In this document: positions 18,314-27,293 of the stretch, one piece after another
Position numbering within the stretch: the stretch's first letter is position 1
How the letters are laid out: every line of letters begins with the position of its first letter
From: Bacteroidales bacterium
GTDB taxonomy: Bacteria; Bacteroidota; Bacteroidia; Bacteroidales; GCA-2748055
Length of the DNA: 58,743 bases
Reading direction: 5' to 3'
NCBI GenBank assembly: GCA_029931975.1
Contig: JAOZQY010000018.1
Span: forward strand, 1-58,743
Made by a program: the position numbers and the translations under genes
The notes under the pieces: generated by a model
Told to the model about the DNA's origin: nothing
The model's database searches: none
Seen by the model: the letters and a program-made list of their open reading frames with translations, nothing else

Positions 18314-19237
18314 ATGAAAAAAATTATAAATAGAATCACATTCGTTTTAGCAGCTGTTATGCTCCTGGTTTCTTGTGAAGCAGACTATATTATGTTTGAC
18401 AGCTCCAAAACATTTGTGGCCTTCCCATCAAAAACAAGTACTGTTTTAGAACCGGGTGGACAGGTAGCTATTCCTGTTTATGTAGTAGCACTAAAAGGAT
18501 CTCCGGCGATTACCGTTGATTTCGAATTTGATGTTACCGACCTTCCCAATGCAGCTGTTGAGGGTGTAGATTATACACTGCTAAACGACAGCAAAACTCT
18601 ATCTTTCTCCAAGGGTTGGGGATATGATACTATCTGGATACAGCCCATCGACAATGATATTTTCGAGGGCAACAAGGCCTTTAATATTGTTCTTACGTCC
18701 AACTCGCAGAACTATGACTTCGGAGCCATTTCAAGCAATGCGGTAACCATCGTTGATGATGAACATCCGCTGAAGGCATGGATCGGTACTTACTCCGTGG
18801 AAGCGCTTAGTTATGGTAAGCCTGGAACATGGGACGAATTATGGTCTGTTACCACCTCCTCGACTGAAGGAGATCTTGAAAGCCTGACTGTAGTCATCAA
18901 TACCGGTAATGGTGGTGGAGAGCCCTTCCTTGCTGGCATAGATACTGAAGAAATGACCATTACCATTGCTGCTGGTACAGATGCCGGAAATGTATATGGC
19001 TATGGACCAACTGGTATGTATGTGGGTGATTATGCAACCATAGATACAGAAGCTGCAGTGGTGGGAACCATTGAAGCTGATGGCACCATTAAAATTGACA
19101 ATCTGACCATGATTCTTACCAACTATGGTTTTAGTGGCGGTTTATGGGATGCATTTAATACTACATGGACCAAAACAGGAAAGAAGGCCATTTCATATGG
19201 AGAGGCTTCTGATTCCAAGGTTGCCAGATTTAAGTAG
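18314..19237 (+). CDS. Lipoprotein with Calx-beta-like domain and a shared C-terminal domain
   Basis: This 307-residue lipoprotein (lipobox LLVSC, Cys21) follows susD by 24 bases, the position of surface glycan- or peptide-binding lipoproteins (SusE/SusF-like) in such operons. Residues about 30-150 form a beta domain ending in a Calx-beta-like signature (DNDIFEGNKAFNIVL, then VTIVDDE). Residues about 157-290 form a domain that recurs at the end of the next protein: GTYSV, DELW, GGGEPFLAG, AGTDAGNVYGYG, LWDAFNTTWTK. The protein ends KVARFK, close to KAARF of its neighbour. I do not recognise this C-terminal domain. A role in binding the substrate for the SusCD pair is inferred from position. 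Confidence 0.75.
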   Translation: MKKIINRITFVLAAVMLLVSCEADYIMFDSSKTFVAFPSKTSTVLEPGGQVAIPVYVVALKGSPAITVDFEFDVTDLPNAAVEGVDYTLLNDSKTLSFSKGWGYDTIWIQPIDNDIFEGNKAFNIVLTSNSQNYDFGAISSNAVTIVDDEHPLKAWIGTYSVEALSYGKPGTWDELWSVTTSSTEGDLESLTVVINTGNGGGEPFLAGIDTEEMTITIAAGTDAGNVYGYGPTGMYVGDYATIDTEAAVVGTIEADGTIKIDNLTMILTNYGFSGGLWDAFNTTWTKTGKKAISYGEASDSKVARFK

Positions 19238-19260
19238 TCTAATTTTAATAAGATAGAACT

Positions 19261-20850
19261 ATGAAAATAGCAAATAAATATTTCAAGCCTTTGAGTCTGC
19301 TCCTTATGCTGGCTTTAATGGTTGTTTCGTGCACCGAATTCCAAGAATACGAAAGCACAACCTACGGACCCGGACCAACAATTACTCTTGCAGAGGTTTC
19401 GGTTCAGGATTCAACTTTCACCATATCTGTCACCAGTAGTGAAGATGGACATGCATCTGTGATTCTGCTTCCCGGATCAGGCAATACTGCCCCTGAAGAT
19501 CCTGAGGATCTTCTTACCGGCAACATAGATGCCATGGATTACCAGTCAAAATCAGTCAGAGCCAATGAGGCTACTAATTTTACTTTTAAAGGATTGGTAC
19601 AGTATGCGATTTATGAGGTGATGGGAGCTGCCAACAATGGTGATGGAAAACCCAGTGAGGTTTCCACCATTACCATTGGGACAGATGATACTCACGCACC
19701 CATGTTGACGGGTACCAGTCCTGGAGTAGGATATGACCCTGTACTTGCAGTTGATGGATCCGTTGTCCTAATATTTGACGAACCTGTCTTGTACGACGAT
19801 ACTAAAGATTTGACATTTAGTGCGTTTTATGATGGTGTGGATATACTGGCTGGTACGGTAGAGGTTGATTTCAATGAGGTAACTATTACCCCTGAGGATC
19901 CTATCCGCAACAGGGAGTACCTCTGGTTGTCCTATCCTGAGGGAGCATTCACCGACCATAGTGGAAATCTTGCTGCGGAGATGGTCACTTACCTTGATGT
20001 TGATGCCGGTGCATTTGTAGGACTGTATTGGAGGGCTGAAGCCAAGTTGTTTGAAGTACAATCTGTTTCTCCCGAAGATGCTAGTTTAATCGGTGCATCA
20101 GCCTTTGATATTGTTGTTGAATTTGAAGAGGCCGTTAGTATTGAAGATGTTACTGATGGTGATATCACTCTTAGCTATGACGATGGACTGAATTTACTTA
20201 CCAGGTCTGTTCTGGCATCTGAGCTTTCTGTGGACGGGAACGAGTTGACCATTGCTGCATCTTATGTGCCTTCTCCGGGAATGTCTATTACACTGGATAT
20301 ACCTGAAGATATTCTTGGTATTGGAATTGGTAATCCCAATGCTGAATTCACTGCCTCTTGGACAGCCCAGTTGAGCTTGGCAGATATGGTTGGTAGCTAC
20401 AGTGTTGCAGCAGTTAGCGGTTTTAATCCCGGCGCCTATGATGAAGTCTGGGCAGCCACTGTAGAATTAGTTCCTGGGAATGACACGGCACTTTCGATTA
20501 CTATTGATGCTGGTGCAGGAGGTGGTTTGGCCTTCCTTGCAGGCTTCAATGTAGATTCCATGTCAATTATAATTCCGGCTGGAACAAATGCCGGGGATCT
20601 TTATGGCTACGGTATAACTGCGATTTACTCGAGTGATGCAGCTACCTATGTAGGTGGAGATGTATTTGGAACCATAACAGGTGCCAATGGCTTTACCATT
20701 GATCTTCTTGGTATGTATCTTCTAGATTATGATAATGGAGATGGAACATTTGGAACTCTCTGGGATGCGTTCAGTACAACATGGACCAAATCAGCAACAA
20801 AAGCTGCTGTTTCCGGAGGTATTAACCCTGCAAAAGCAGCAAGGTTTTAG
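19261..20850 (+). CDS. Lipoprotein with SbsA/Big_5-type Ig-like domains and the shared C-terminal domain
   Basis: The 529-residue lipoprotein (lipobox VVSC, Cys24) is the last gene of the first SusCD operon, 23 bases after its neighbour. An N-terminal fibronectin-like part (about 35-140) is followed by two Ig-like domains of the Big_5/SbsA type: HAPMLTGTSPGVG...VVLIFDEPV (about 146-250) and VQSVSPEDASLIG...IVVEFEEAV (about 266-368). Residues about 377-512 repeat the neighbour's domain: GSYSV, DEVW, GGGLAFLAG, AGTNAGDLYGYG, LWDAFSTTWTK, with terminal KAARF. The Ig-like units may hold the binding domain away from the membrane. A strong terminator follows. Confidence 0.75.
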   Translation: MKIANKYFKPLSLLLMLALMVVSCTEFQEYESTTYGPGPTITLAEVSVQDSTFTISVTSSEDGHASVILLPGSGNTAPEDPEDLLTGNIDAMDYQSKSVRANEATNFTFKGLVQYAIYEVMGAANNGDGKPSEVSTITIGTDDTHAPMLTGTSPGVGYDPVLAVDGSVVLIFDEPVLYDDTKDLTFSAFYDGVDILAGTVEVDFNEVTITPEDPIRNREYLWLSYPEGAFTDHSGNLAAEMVTYLDVDAGAFVGLYWRAEAKLFEVQSVSPEDASLIGASAFDIVVEFEEAVSIEDVTDGDITLSYDDGLNLLTRSVLASELSVDGNELTIAASYVPSPGMSITLDIPEDILGIGIGNPNAEFTASWTAQLSLADMVGSYSVAAVSGFNPGAYDEVWAATVELVPGNDTALSITIDAGAGGGLAFLAGFNVDSMSIIIPAGTNAGDLYGYGITAIYSSDAATYVGGDVFGTITGANGFTIDLLGMYLLDYDNGDGTFGTLWDAFSTTWTKSATKAAVSGGINPAKAARF

Positions 20851-20871
20851 TTCTTTGAGAATTTATTGATG

Positions 20872-20906
20872 AAAAGGGCTTTCCACAGGGAAGGCCCTTT
20901 TTTTTT
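20872..20906 (+). terminator. Intrinsic terminator of the first SusCD operon
   Basis: The stem AAGGGCTTTCC/GGAAGGCCCTT around the loop ACAG (20885-20888) is followed by an uninterrupted run of about nine T. It lies 20 bases after the last operon gene. The T tract runs almost directly into a -7 box for the next gene. Confidence 0.9.
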
Positions 20907-20909
20907 CTC

Positions 20910-20917
20910 TATCTTTG
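20910..20917 (+). promoter_or_regulatory. -7 box upstream of the C10 peptidase
   Basis: TATCTTTG matches TAnnTTTG, 51 bases before the start codon and 3 bases past the terminator T tract. A -33 box would fall inside the terminator stem and is not evident. Confidence 0.45.
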
Positions 20918-20968
20918 TAGAACATTCCAGCTTCGTTGTCGTATATATAAATGATTTAAAGGAGAGAT

Positions 20969-22960
20969 ATGATAAAGCGCAGATACATACTTAGCACTTT
21001 AGCATTTTTGCTGTTTTTTGTTTCAAGTCATGCAAAACCAGTTACCCTTACGGAAGTCCGTGAGGCTGTTTACATCCTGATGGATAGCTGGAATAAGGAT
21101 CTGGAGATTGAGGGGATTGAAGCCAGATATTTGCAAGGTGGAGAATTGGGCTATTATATGGTTGATCTGGGACTGGATGGATGGGTGATGGTCAGTGCTG
21201 ATGATGGAGTTCGGCCCGTGCTGGCTTTCTCTTTTGAAAATACAATGCCTGAGGAAAATGAGTGGAAAGAAGGAGCCGCATATCTTCTGGATCGCTATAA
21301 AAAAGAGATTTCAGTTGCTATGAAGGATCAGTCGCTTCCCAGGGATAGGGCCTGGGACAGGAAAGAGCTTCCGTCAGAGAAAAAAGCAGCAGCTGAGAGT
21401 ACTGCTACTGTTATTGATCCTATTATTGATGTTACATGGGATCAGGGAGGCGGATGGAATATGTTTTGTCCCGCCGACGAGGCAGGCCCCACGGGCCATG
21501 TTTATGTGGGTTGTGTGGCTGTTGCTATGGCACAGGCCATGTCGGTTCATGAATACCCTGTTAAGCCCAAAGGAATAAAGAGTTATGTGCACGAGGATTA
21601 TGGTTCCATTGCGGTGAACTATGATATGGCAGGCCCTTATAACTGGGATGAGATGAGTGCCACAAGCGCGGATTCTTTTAATGCGATGTTGCTTTATCAC
21701 TGCGCGGTTGCCGTGGAAATGGACTTTAGTCCCAGTGGTTCAGGAGCCTACGTGAGGACCGCTGCATCTTCCATGATACAGTACTTTAGTTATTCCAGGA
21801 ATTTAAAGTATAAGGACCGGTTTGTGGATGCAGAAGAATGGGAAGCTGCTCTTGTTGATGAACTTGCAGCAGGGCATCCCATCGTATACCGGGGACAGCC
21901 GGAAGATGGAACAGGACATGCCTGGAACCTTGATGGTTATTCCGATGAGGCTGGGAGTGGTTTTTTTCATATGAATTTTGGATGGTCAGGCAGTCAGAAT
22001 GGCTATTATACCCTGGATAATATTGTTCCGGGAAGCATGGAATTTAATTCTGAACAGGGAGCCATTTTTGGTATAGCCCCCCCTTTTAGTTCTCCCTATG
22101 ATCTGGAGCTCTCAGAAATGAGTGTGTCGGAGGGCATACCTGATAGTTCATTTGTGGCAGATGTTTTGGTGGAGGATGAAGATCCAAACAATGTATATAG
22201 CTTTACCTGCAAGGGACCGTATAGTGTAATTTGGGATGACTACGGTCCGGCTTCTTTCTATATATCAGGTGGACAGCTTTTTACAGATAAGGTATTTGAA
22301 TATGATGATGTGAATCCGGACAACAACACGAAATTTCTACGGATTATCGTGGAAGATCAGTATGGAAATGAATACACGGAGGATTTCGAAATAAGCATTG
22401 AAGAGCTTTATAATGGACCTGTTGGAATAGCACTTTCCGATACTTCAGTATGGGAGAAGCAACCTGTGGGTACAGCAGTCGCCAAGCTACTCGTCGAAGA
22501 TGAAAAAACGACCAATAGTTATACCTATACACTATTTGGCGCCAATGACACTGCTTCTTTTTATGTGGAAGGTGATACCTTAAGGACAGCTGTTGTTTTT
22601 GACAGGGAGCTTGCAGATACCTCTTACCTGCTGGTGGAACTGCTCGATTCTTATGGAAATTCGCTTAGTCGCGCCTTTACCATTCAGATTGGGGAGAATC
22701 CCTTGGGTTCTACCGTTGTTATCCCTGTTGCGCTGGAGAAAGACCTTCTTTATCCCAATCCGGCTGATCATACTGTCACACTAAGGAATGCTGATCAGTA
22801 CAGTTCAGTGGAGTTTTATGAAATCACAGGACGAAAGATTGCAATGATGGAGAGTGTTACGGGAACCATTGATGTTTCATACCTGTCCGAGGGGATCTAC
22901 CTGGTGGTGATCCGCTCAGATAAAGGAAGGGCTCTGCAGAAACTTCTTATTCAGCACTAA
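20969..22960 (+). CDS. C10-family (streptopain-like) cysteine peptidase with T9SS sorting domain
   Basis: This is a 663-residue exported protease precursor. Order of parts: signal peptide (about 1-22); an inhibitory propeptide of the Spi/C10 type (about 24-120, with GGELGYYMVDLGLDGWVMVS); the peptidase domain with catalytic Cys182 in YVGCVAVAMAQ and His317 in GTGHAWNLDGY, followed by HMNFGWSGSQNGYY; two cadherin-like beta repeats (about 375-590, each with VSEGIP or VWEKQP starts and VEDE motifs); and a type A T9SS sorting domain (YPNPADHTVTL to the end, with EGIYLVVI). It is therefore probably moved across the outer membrane by the Por/Gld system and held at the surface or released. It lies between two SusCD loci and probably supplies peptides. 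Its stop overlaps the convergent next gene by 4 bases. Confidence 0.88.
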   Translation: MIKRRYILSTLAFLLFFVSSHAKPVTLTEVREAVYILMDSWNKDLEIEGIEARYLQGGELGYYMVDLGLDGWVMVSADDGVRPVLAFSFENTMPEENEWKEGAAYLLDRYKKEISVAMKDQSLPRDRAWDRKELPSEKKAAAESTATVIDPIIDVTWDQGGGWNMFCPADEAGPTGHVYVGCVAVAMAQAMSVHEYPVKPKGIKSYVHEDYGSIAVNYDMAGPYNWDEMSATSADSFNAMLLYHCAVAVEMDFSPSGSGAYVRTAASSMIQYFSYSRNLKYKDRFVDAEEWEAALVDELAAGHPIVYRGQPEDGTGHAWNLDGYSDEAGSGFFHMNFGWSGSQNGYYTLDNIVPGSMEFNSEQGAIFGIAPPFSSPYDLELSEMSVSEGIPDSSFVADVLVEDEDPNNVYSFTCKGPYSVIWDDYGPASFYISGGQLFTDKVFEYDDVNPDNNTKFLRIIVEDQYGNEYTEDFEISIEELYNGPVGIALSDTSVWEKQPVGTAVAKLLVEDEKTTNSYTYTLFGANDTASFYVEGDTLRTAVVFDRELADTSYLLVELLDSYGNSLSRAFTIQIGENPLGSTVVIPVALEKDLLYPNPADHTVTLRNADQYSSVEFYEITGRKIAMMESVTGTIDVSYLSEGIYLVVIRSDKGRALQKLLIQH

Positions 22961-23673
22961 AGCGAATCATAGAACTCCAGTAGTTTAACCAGCGACTCTT
23001 CATTCTTAAGATCCAGTCTATTGGATTTAATAAAGGAAGAAATCTGGTTTTCCTGTCCGGGAAATGCAGCGAGCATCTGTTTTTTTGATTTTTTGGCCTT
23101 GTAGAGGACGTTTTCGCCCTTTTTCATGAAGTAGAGGCTGTATTTATCTACAAATTCATCGTATTTGCGGTCGGCACTGTACCCTCCTTCGTAGTTGGCC
23201 TTCACCCACTCCTTCTCGTATACTTTGTAAACCATACTTCCCTTATTATAGAGCACCTGGGCAAAGATAGTCTCCGCGTCCTCCTCCAGCTTCAGAGGTA
23301 CAAAGGTAATCATCTCTGTCCCGTCGTGGAGCATGAAGAGATCTACCTTGAACCTGTTCATCAATCTTGTTACCTTTGTGGCAGGGTCCAGGTATACAAT
23401 TTCATTCTCCATGCAATTATAATTCAAATCCTTTATAACTACCTTCTTTTTGCTTTTAAGGAATACTTCTCCCTGGCGAAACTGTTCAAAAACATAGGGG
23501 GTTCCTTTTACACCCTCGTACCGGTTATCAAAGGTTTGTACAGTTCCTGTTCCGTCGGTGGAGCCCAGTTCTCTCAGGTTTTCTTTGGCTTCATAGCCTT
23601 GAGGGGCAGTTACGTTCTGGGCGGCTGATGATAGCGCAATTAGTAATCCGAAAGCTATTATTAGTGTCTTCAT
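22957..23673 (-). CDS. Secreted protein of unknown function
   Basis: The 238-residue product has a clear signal peptide (LIIAFGLLIALSSAAQ) and no lipobox. The mature part is rich in Lys, Glu and aromatic residues, with a repeated beta-strand character (KKVVIKDLNYNCMENEIVYLD, DLFMLHDGTEMITFVPLKL) and a Lys-rich helix near the end (KKGENVLYKAKKSKKQML). I recognise no catalytic motif or named family, though its style recalls small periplasmic Bacteroidota proteins. It is convergent with the C10 peptidase, and their stop codons interlock over 4 bases, with no terminator visible between them. A link to the peptidase is not shown. Confidence 0.7.
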   Translation of the reverse strand: MKTLIIAFGLLIALSSAAQNVTAPQGYEAKENLRELGSTDGTGTVQTFDNRYEGVKGTPYVFEQFRQGEVFLKSKKKVVIKDLNYNCMENEIVYLDPATKVTRLMNRFKVDLFMLHDGTEMITFVPLKLEEDAETIFAQVLYNKGSMVYKVYEKEWVKANYEGGYSADRKYDEFVDKYSLYFMKKGENVLYKAKKSKKQMLAAFPGQENQISSFIKSNRLDLKNEESLVKLLEFYDSL

Positions 23674-24030
23674 GATGAATTATCGTTTTTTATTGAATCA
23701 AACAAAGATATATAAAGTAGTGCTGAATTTCGTATAACAATTTACCACATTAATAATTTGACGCAAAAGATGTGTCGGGCACATAATATTTCTTAACCTT
23801 TGATGGCATAATCCCTTTCTAAGTGTCAGAATTTCAGCCGCCTGTTTGGATATGTTTAAGGACATGGTTTTGCCTGTTTTTGGGCCAGATTTTGAAAAAT
23901 ACTCTTCAATCTTCCTGTAGTGCCCGCCAATATTGAGATGACCATAATTTTGTGTTTCATTATGTTTTTATATATTTGGCGGTGTATAGAGTCTTTTGCT
24001 AATTACTTATTAAACCTAAAACTTTAATCT
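23674..24030. other. 357-base intergenic region between divergent genes
   Basis: This stretch separates the secreted-protein gene (minus) from the second susC (plus). It is visibly AT-rich and holds a good promoter for susC (23949-23978) and the conserved susC leader. I see no RNA gene, tandem repeat or additional ORF worth reporting in the rest. Confidence 0.7.
23949..23978 (+). promoter_or_regulatory. Promoter of the second susC operon
   Basis: TTTG (23949-23952), 18 bases, then TATATTTG (23971-23978) match the Bacteroidota -33 and -7 consensus in both boxes and nearly in spacing. The start codon is 52 bases downstream. This is the best promoter match on the plus strand of the window. Confidence 0.6.
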
Positions 24031-24041
24031 ATGAAAAGATT
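24010..24041 (+). repeat. Conserved susC leader and start region (copy 2)
   Basis: This segment matches 13843-13874 at 30 of 32 positions, covering 21 bases of leader and the first coding bases. The two susC genes diverge beyond it, so the leader itself appears to be conserved. Confidence 0.8.
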
Positions 24042-27000
24042 TGTTTTCGTATTGTCACTTCTTTTGTTTGTAGGTATTAACCTCTTACAGGCACAGGGAG
24101 TACAAGTTACGGGGAATGTGACTAGTGCCGATGACGGTGCTGCACTACCTGGAGTATCAGTTGTTGTACGAGGTACAACCATTGGTGCCGTAACGGATTT
24201 CGAAGGGAATTACGACATTACTGTTCCTGATGCATCAGCCACGCTGATGTTCAGCTTTGTGGGTATGCTTACCCAGGAAGTTGCTTTGAACAATCAGACA
24301 ACACTGGATGTAGTTCTTGAATCCACTTCTACTGAACTGGACGAGGTTGTGGTTACTGCCCTTGGTGTTTCCAGGGAGAAGAAATCACTTGGATACTCGG
24401 TTCAGGAAGTAGATGGAGATGCTGTGAGCGGAACCGCTCAATCGAATTTTGCATCTTCACTTTCCGGTAAGGTCTCCGGTGTTCAGATCAAGATGCCCAA
24501 CACTATGGGTGGTTCTTCAAACGTTCTGATTCGCGGTAGTACCTCTATTAATGGTAACAACCAGCCTCTTTATGTAATCGATGGTGTCCCTGTGGACAAT
24601 AGTAACTTTGCCACTGGTTCTGATGGATGGGGTGGTTATGACTATGGTAACGTTGCCCAGGACCTGAACCCCAACGATATTGCGTCTATCTCTATATTGA
24701 AAGGTGCAGCTGCTTCTGCGCTCTATGGTTCACGTGCTGCCAACGGTGTTATCCTGGTTACTACCAAGAAAGGTAATACTCGTAAAGGAATTGGTGTTTC
24801 TGTAAGCTCCAATTTCATGGTGGGTCAGATTGATAAGTCGACCCTGCCTCAACAGCAGTATGAGTATGGTGGTGGTTATGGCCCATTCTACGAGGATGCC
24901 ACCGGATATTTCTTTGAAGGTGATGTGGATGGCGACGGAGCAGTCGACCTGATTACTCCCACCTCTGAAGATGCCTCCTGGGGAGCCAAATTTGATCCCA
25001 ACCTGATGGTAGTTCACTGGGATGCCCTGGACCCTGAAGCTGATAATTTTGGAGAGAAGAGACCATGGATGCCAGCTCCTGAGGGAAGTCGCATGCCTTC
25101 GTTCTTTGAGACCAATACCAAATGGGTGAATACGGTTGCTTTTGATGGTGGAAACAAAGATGGTCGTTTCCGCTTGTCCTATACCAATTATGATGAAAGT
25201 GGTATTTTGCCCAATAGTGAACTTAACAAGAACACAGTAAACTTCTCCGGAAGCTATAACTTCTCAAAGAAACTTAGCGTGAGCGCTAATGTTACTTATA
25301 ATCATCAGAAAACAACCGGTCGTATGGGTACTGGTTATGATGGAGTGAACGTGATGCAATCTTTCGGACAGTGGTTCCAGACCAACGTGGATTTCTCCAG
25401 GTTGCAGGAATATGAGTCACCACAGGGATTACACAGAACCTGGAACTACTCTTACTGGCAACCCGAATATCTGTCTCCCATCTTCTTTGACAATCCATAC
25501 TGGGTGCGTTACAAGAACTACAACGATGACTACCGGGATCGTGTCCTGGGGTATGTTTCGGCCGACTATAAATTTACAGACTGGCTGACCATGACCTTGC
25601 GGTCTTCCATTGATACTTATCATGATGTTCAGAATGAGCGCACTGCCGTAGGCAGTACTTCAACTTCTAACTTTACCACTCGCCAGAGAAATCTGCTGGA
25701 GTCCAATACCGACCTGATGTTGAAATTTAATAAGAATTTGGGGGAAATATCCCTGAATGGTCTTGTTGGAGCCAACTACAGGCACAGGCAACAGCAGCGC
25801 ATCACAGGTACCACCGTAGGAGGTCTCCTGGTTGCTGATCTTTACACTGTAGCAAACTCCCGGAGTCCTTATTCAGTGTCTGAATATCTGGGCATCCTGG
25901 GCGAACAGAGTCTATATGGTAACTTATCAGTGGGTTATGGTGGTTTTGCCTATATTGAAGGTACAGCCAGAATGGACCAGTCATCCACGCTGAAGAGTAA
26001 CAATCCCGAAGCTGATGATACTTATTTCTACCCCTCTGTTGCAGGTACTTTGTTGCTTCATGAGTTGGGCGGATTGCAGGATATTTCCTGGATGAACTAC
26101 TTGAAATTAAGGGTTAACTATGCGAAAGTTGGTGCTGCCACTGGTGTATATAGAACCATTGCTGCCTATGATCAGGGAACTAACTGGGGTTCACTGGGTA
26201 TGTTCTCTGTTGAGAATACCCGTAGCAATCCCGACCTGAGACCTGAGTTCACAAACAGTATTGAGGCAGGTATCGAAGCATACTTCTTTGAGAGCAGGGT
26301 TGGAATTGACTTTGCTGTATACAAGACAAACTCATTTGATCAGATTTTCAATGTACCTGTCTCCAGGGCATCCGGTTATAGCTCCATGTATGTGAATGGA
26401 GGAGAGATCGAGAACAAGGGTATGGAAGTAGCATTGCACCTGGTGCCTGTGAAGACCAATGATTTCACATGGAACATGGATATTAACTGGTTTACCAATG
26501 AGAACACTGTTATCTCCCTCTCGGAAGGGGTGAAGAGTCTCCAGCTGATGTCCGCATGGGATGTGAAAATTACTGCCTCTGAAGGCGAACCCTATGGAAC
26601 CATCAAGGGTACCGATTATGTATGGACCGATGGTAAAATTACTGTTAAGGACAATGGTTACCTGATGGTTGGTGACGATCCTCTGGCCGTTCTTGGTAAT
26701 GTTCAACCAGACTGGAACATGGGTATTGGAAACCGTATTTCCTGGAAAGGAATTTCCCTCTATGCGCTGATTGATATTCAGCAGGGTGGAGATATCTATT
26801 CGATAAACACCAAATATGGTCAGGCCACTGGTGTATATGCCGAGACTGCCGGGAACAACCCCAAGGGGAATCCCAAGCGTGATCCGGTTGCCGATGGTGG
26901 TGGAATGATCTTTGAAGATGCTGTTTTCGAAGATGGCAGACCCAATGATGTTTATGTTCCTGCTTACAGATGGGGCCGCTTCTGGTATTACAATAATTCA

Positions 27001-27267
27001 CCAACAGCGCGTTATGTATTTGATGCATCCTATGTTAAGTTGCGTGAACTTTCCCTGTCATATGCTTTACCAACATCAATGCTTGGTGATTCATTCATCA
27101 GGGGAGTTGATATTGCCCTTGTAGGCCGCAACCTCTGGATCATCAGCAAAAATGTAGATCACTTCGATCCTGAAGTGATTCTGACAGCTGGTAACGGACA
27201 GGGAATTGAGCAGGGTGCATACCCCTCAGTGAAGACCATTGGTGTGAACGTGAAGCTCAATTTCTAA
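24031..27267 (+). CDS. SusC/RagA-family TonB-linked outer membrane transporter (system 2)
   Basis: The 1078-residue importer is built like the first SusC: signal peptide; carboxypeptidase-regulatory-like domain (VTGNVTSADDGAALPGVSVV); TonB-box region DEVVVTALG; plug with LIRGSTSINGNNQPLYVIDG and ALYGSRAANGVILVTTKKG; then the barrel ending in NVKLNF. Past the plug it differs strongly from the first SusC and carries an extra extracellular stretch containing DVDGDGAVD (from Asp298), which fits a Ca-binding loop of EF-hand/dockerin type. Its partner is the SusD-like_2 protein that follows. The subfamily and the absence of carbohydrate-active enzymes nearby argue mildly against a glycan locus; the substrate is unknown. 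Confidence 0.93.
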   Translation: MKRFVFVLSLLLFVGINLLQAQGVQVTGNVTSADDGAALPGVSVVVRGTTIGAVTDFEGNYDITVPDASATLMFSFVGMLTQEVALNNQTTLDVVLESTSTELDEVVVTALGVSREKKSLGYSVQEVDGDAVSGTAQSNFASSLSGKVSGVQIKMPNTMGGSSNVLIRGSTSINGNNQPLYVIDGVPVDNSNFATGSDGWGGYDYGNVAQDLNPNDIASISILKGAAASALYGSRAANGVILVTTKKGNTRKGIGVSVSSNFMVGQIDKSTLPQQQYEYGGGYGPFYEDATGYFFEGDVDGDGAVDLITPTSEDASWGAKFDPNLMVVHWDALDPEADNFGEKRPWMPAPEGSRMPSFFETNTKWVNTVAFDGGNKDGRFRLSYTNYDESGILPNSELNKNTVNFSGSYNFSKKLSVSANVTYNHQKTTGRMGTGYDGVNVMQSFGQWFQTNVDFSRLQEYESPQGLHRTWNYSYWQPEYLSPIFFDNPYWVRYKNYNDDYRDRVLGYVSADYKFTDWLTMTLRSSIDTYHDVQNERTAVGSTSTSNFTTRQRNLLESNTDLMLKFNKNLGEISLNGLVGANYRHRQQQRITGTTVGGLLVADLYTVANSRSPYSVSEYLGILGEQSLYGNLSVGYGGFAYIEGTARMDQSSTLKSNNPEADDTYFYPSVAGTLLLHELGGLQDISWMNYLKLRVNYAKVGAATGVYRTIAAYDQGTNWGSLGMFSVENTRSNPDLRPEFTNSIEAGIEAYFFESRVGIDFAVYKTNSFDQIFNVPVSRASGYSSMYVNGGEIENKGMEVALHLVPVKTNDFTWNMDINWFTNENTVISLSEGVKSLQLMSAWDVKITASEGEPYGTIKGTDYVWTDGKITVKDNGYLMVGDDPLAVLGNVQPDWNMGIGNRISWKGISLYALIDIQQGGDIYSINTKYGQATGVYAETAGNNPKGNPKRDPVADGGGMIFEDAVFEDGRPNDVYVPAYRWGRFWYYNNSPTARYVFDASYVKLRELSLSYALPTSMLGDSFIRGVDIALVGRNLWIISKNVDHFDPEVILTAGNGQGIEQGAYPSVKTIGVNVKLNF

Positions 27268-27293
27268 CGGTTAACTATATAAATTGAATAGAT

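Noticed and set aside
23674-24030. Search for a small RNA or CRISPR-like repeat in the longest clean intergenic region
   Set aside because: Only a promoter and the susC leader are seen; no regularly spaced repeats or terminator-bounded transcript appear.
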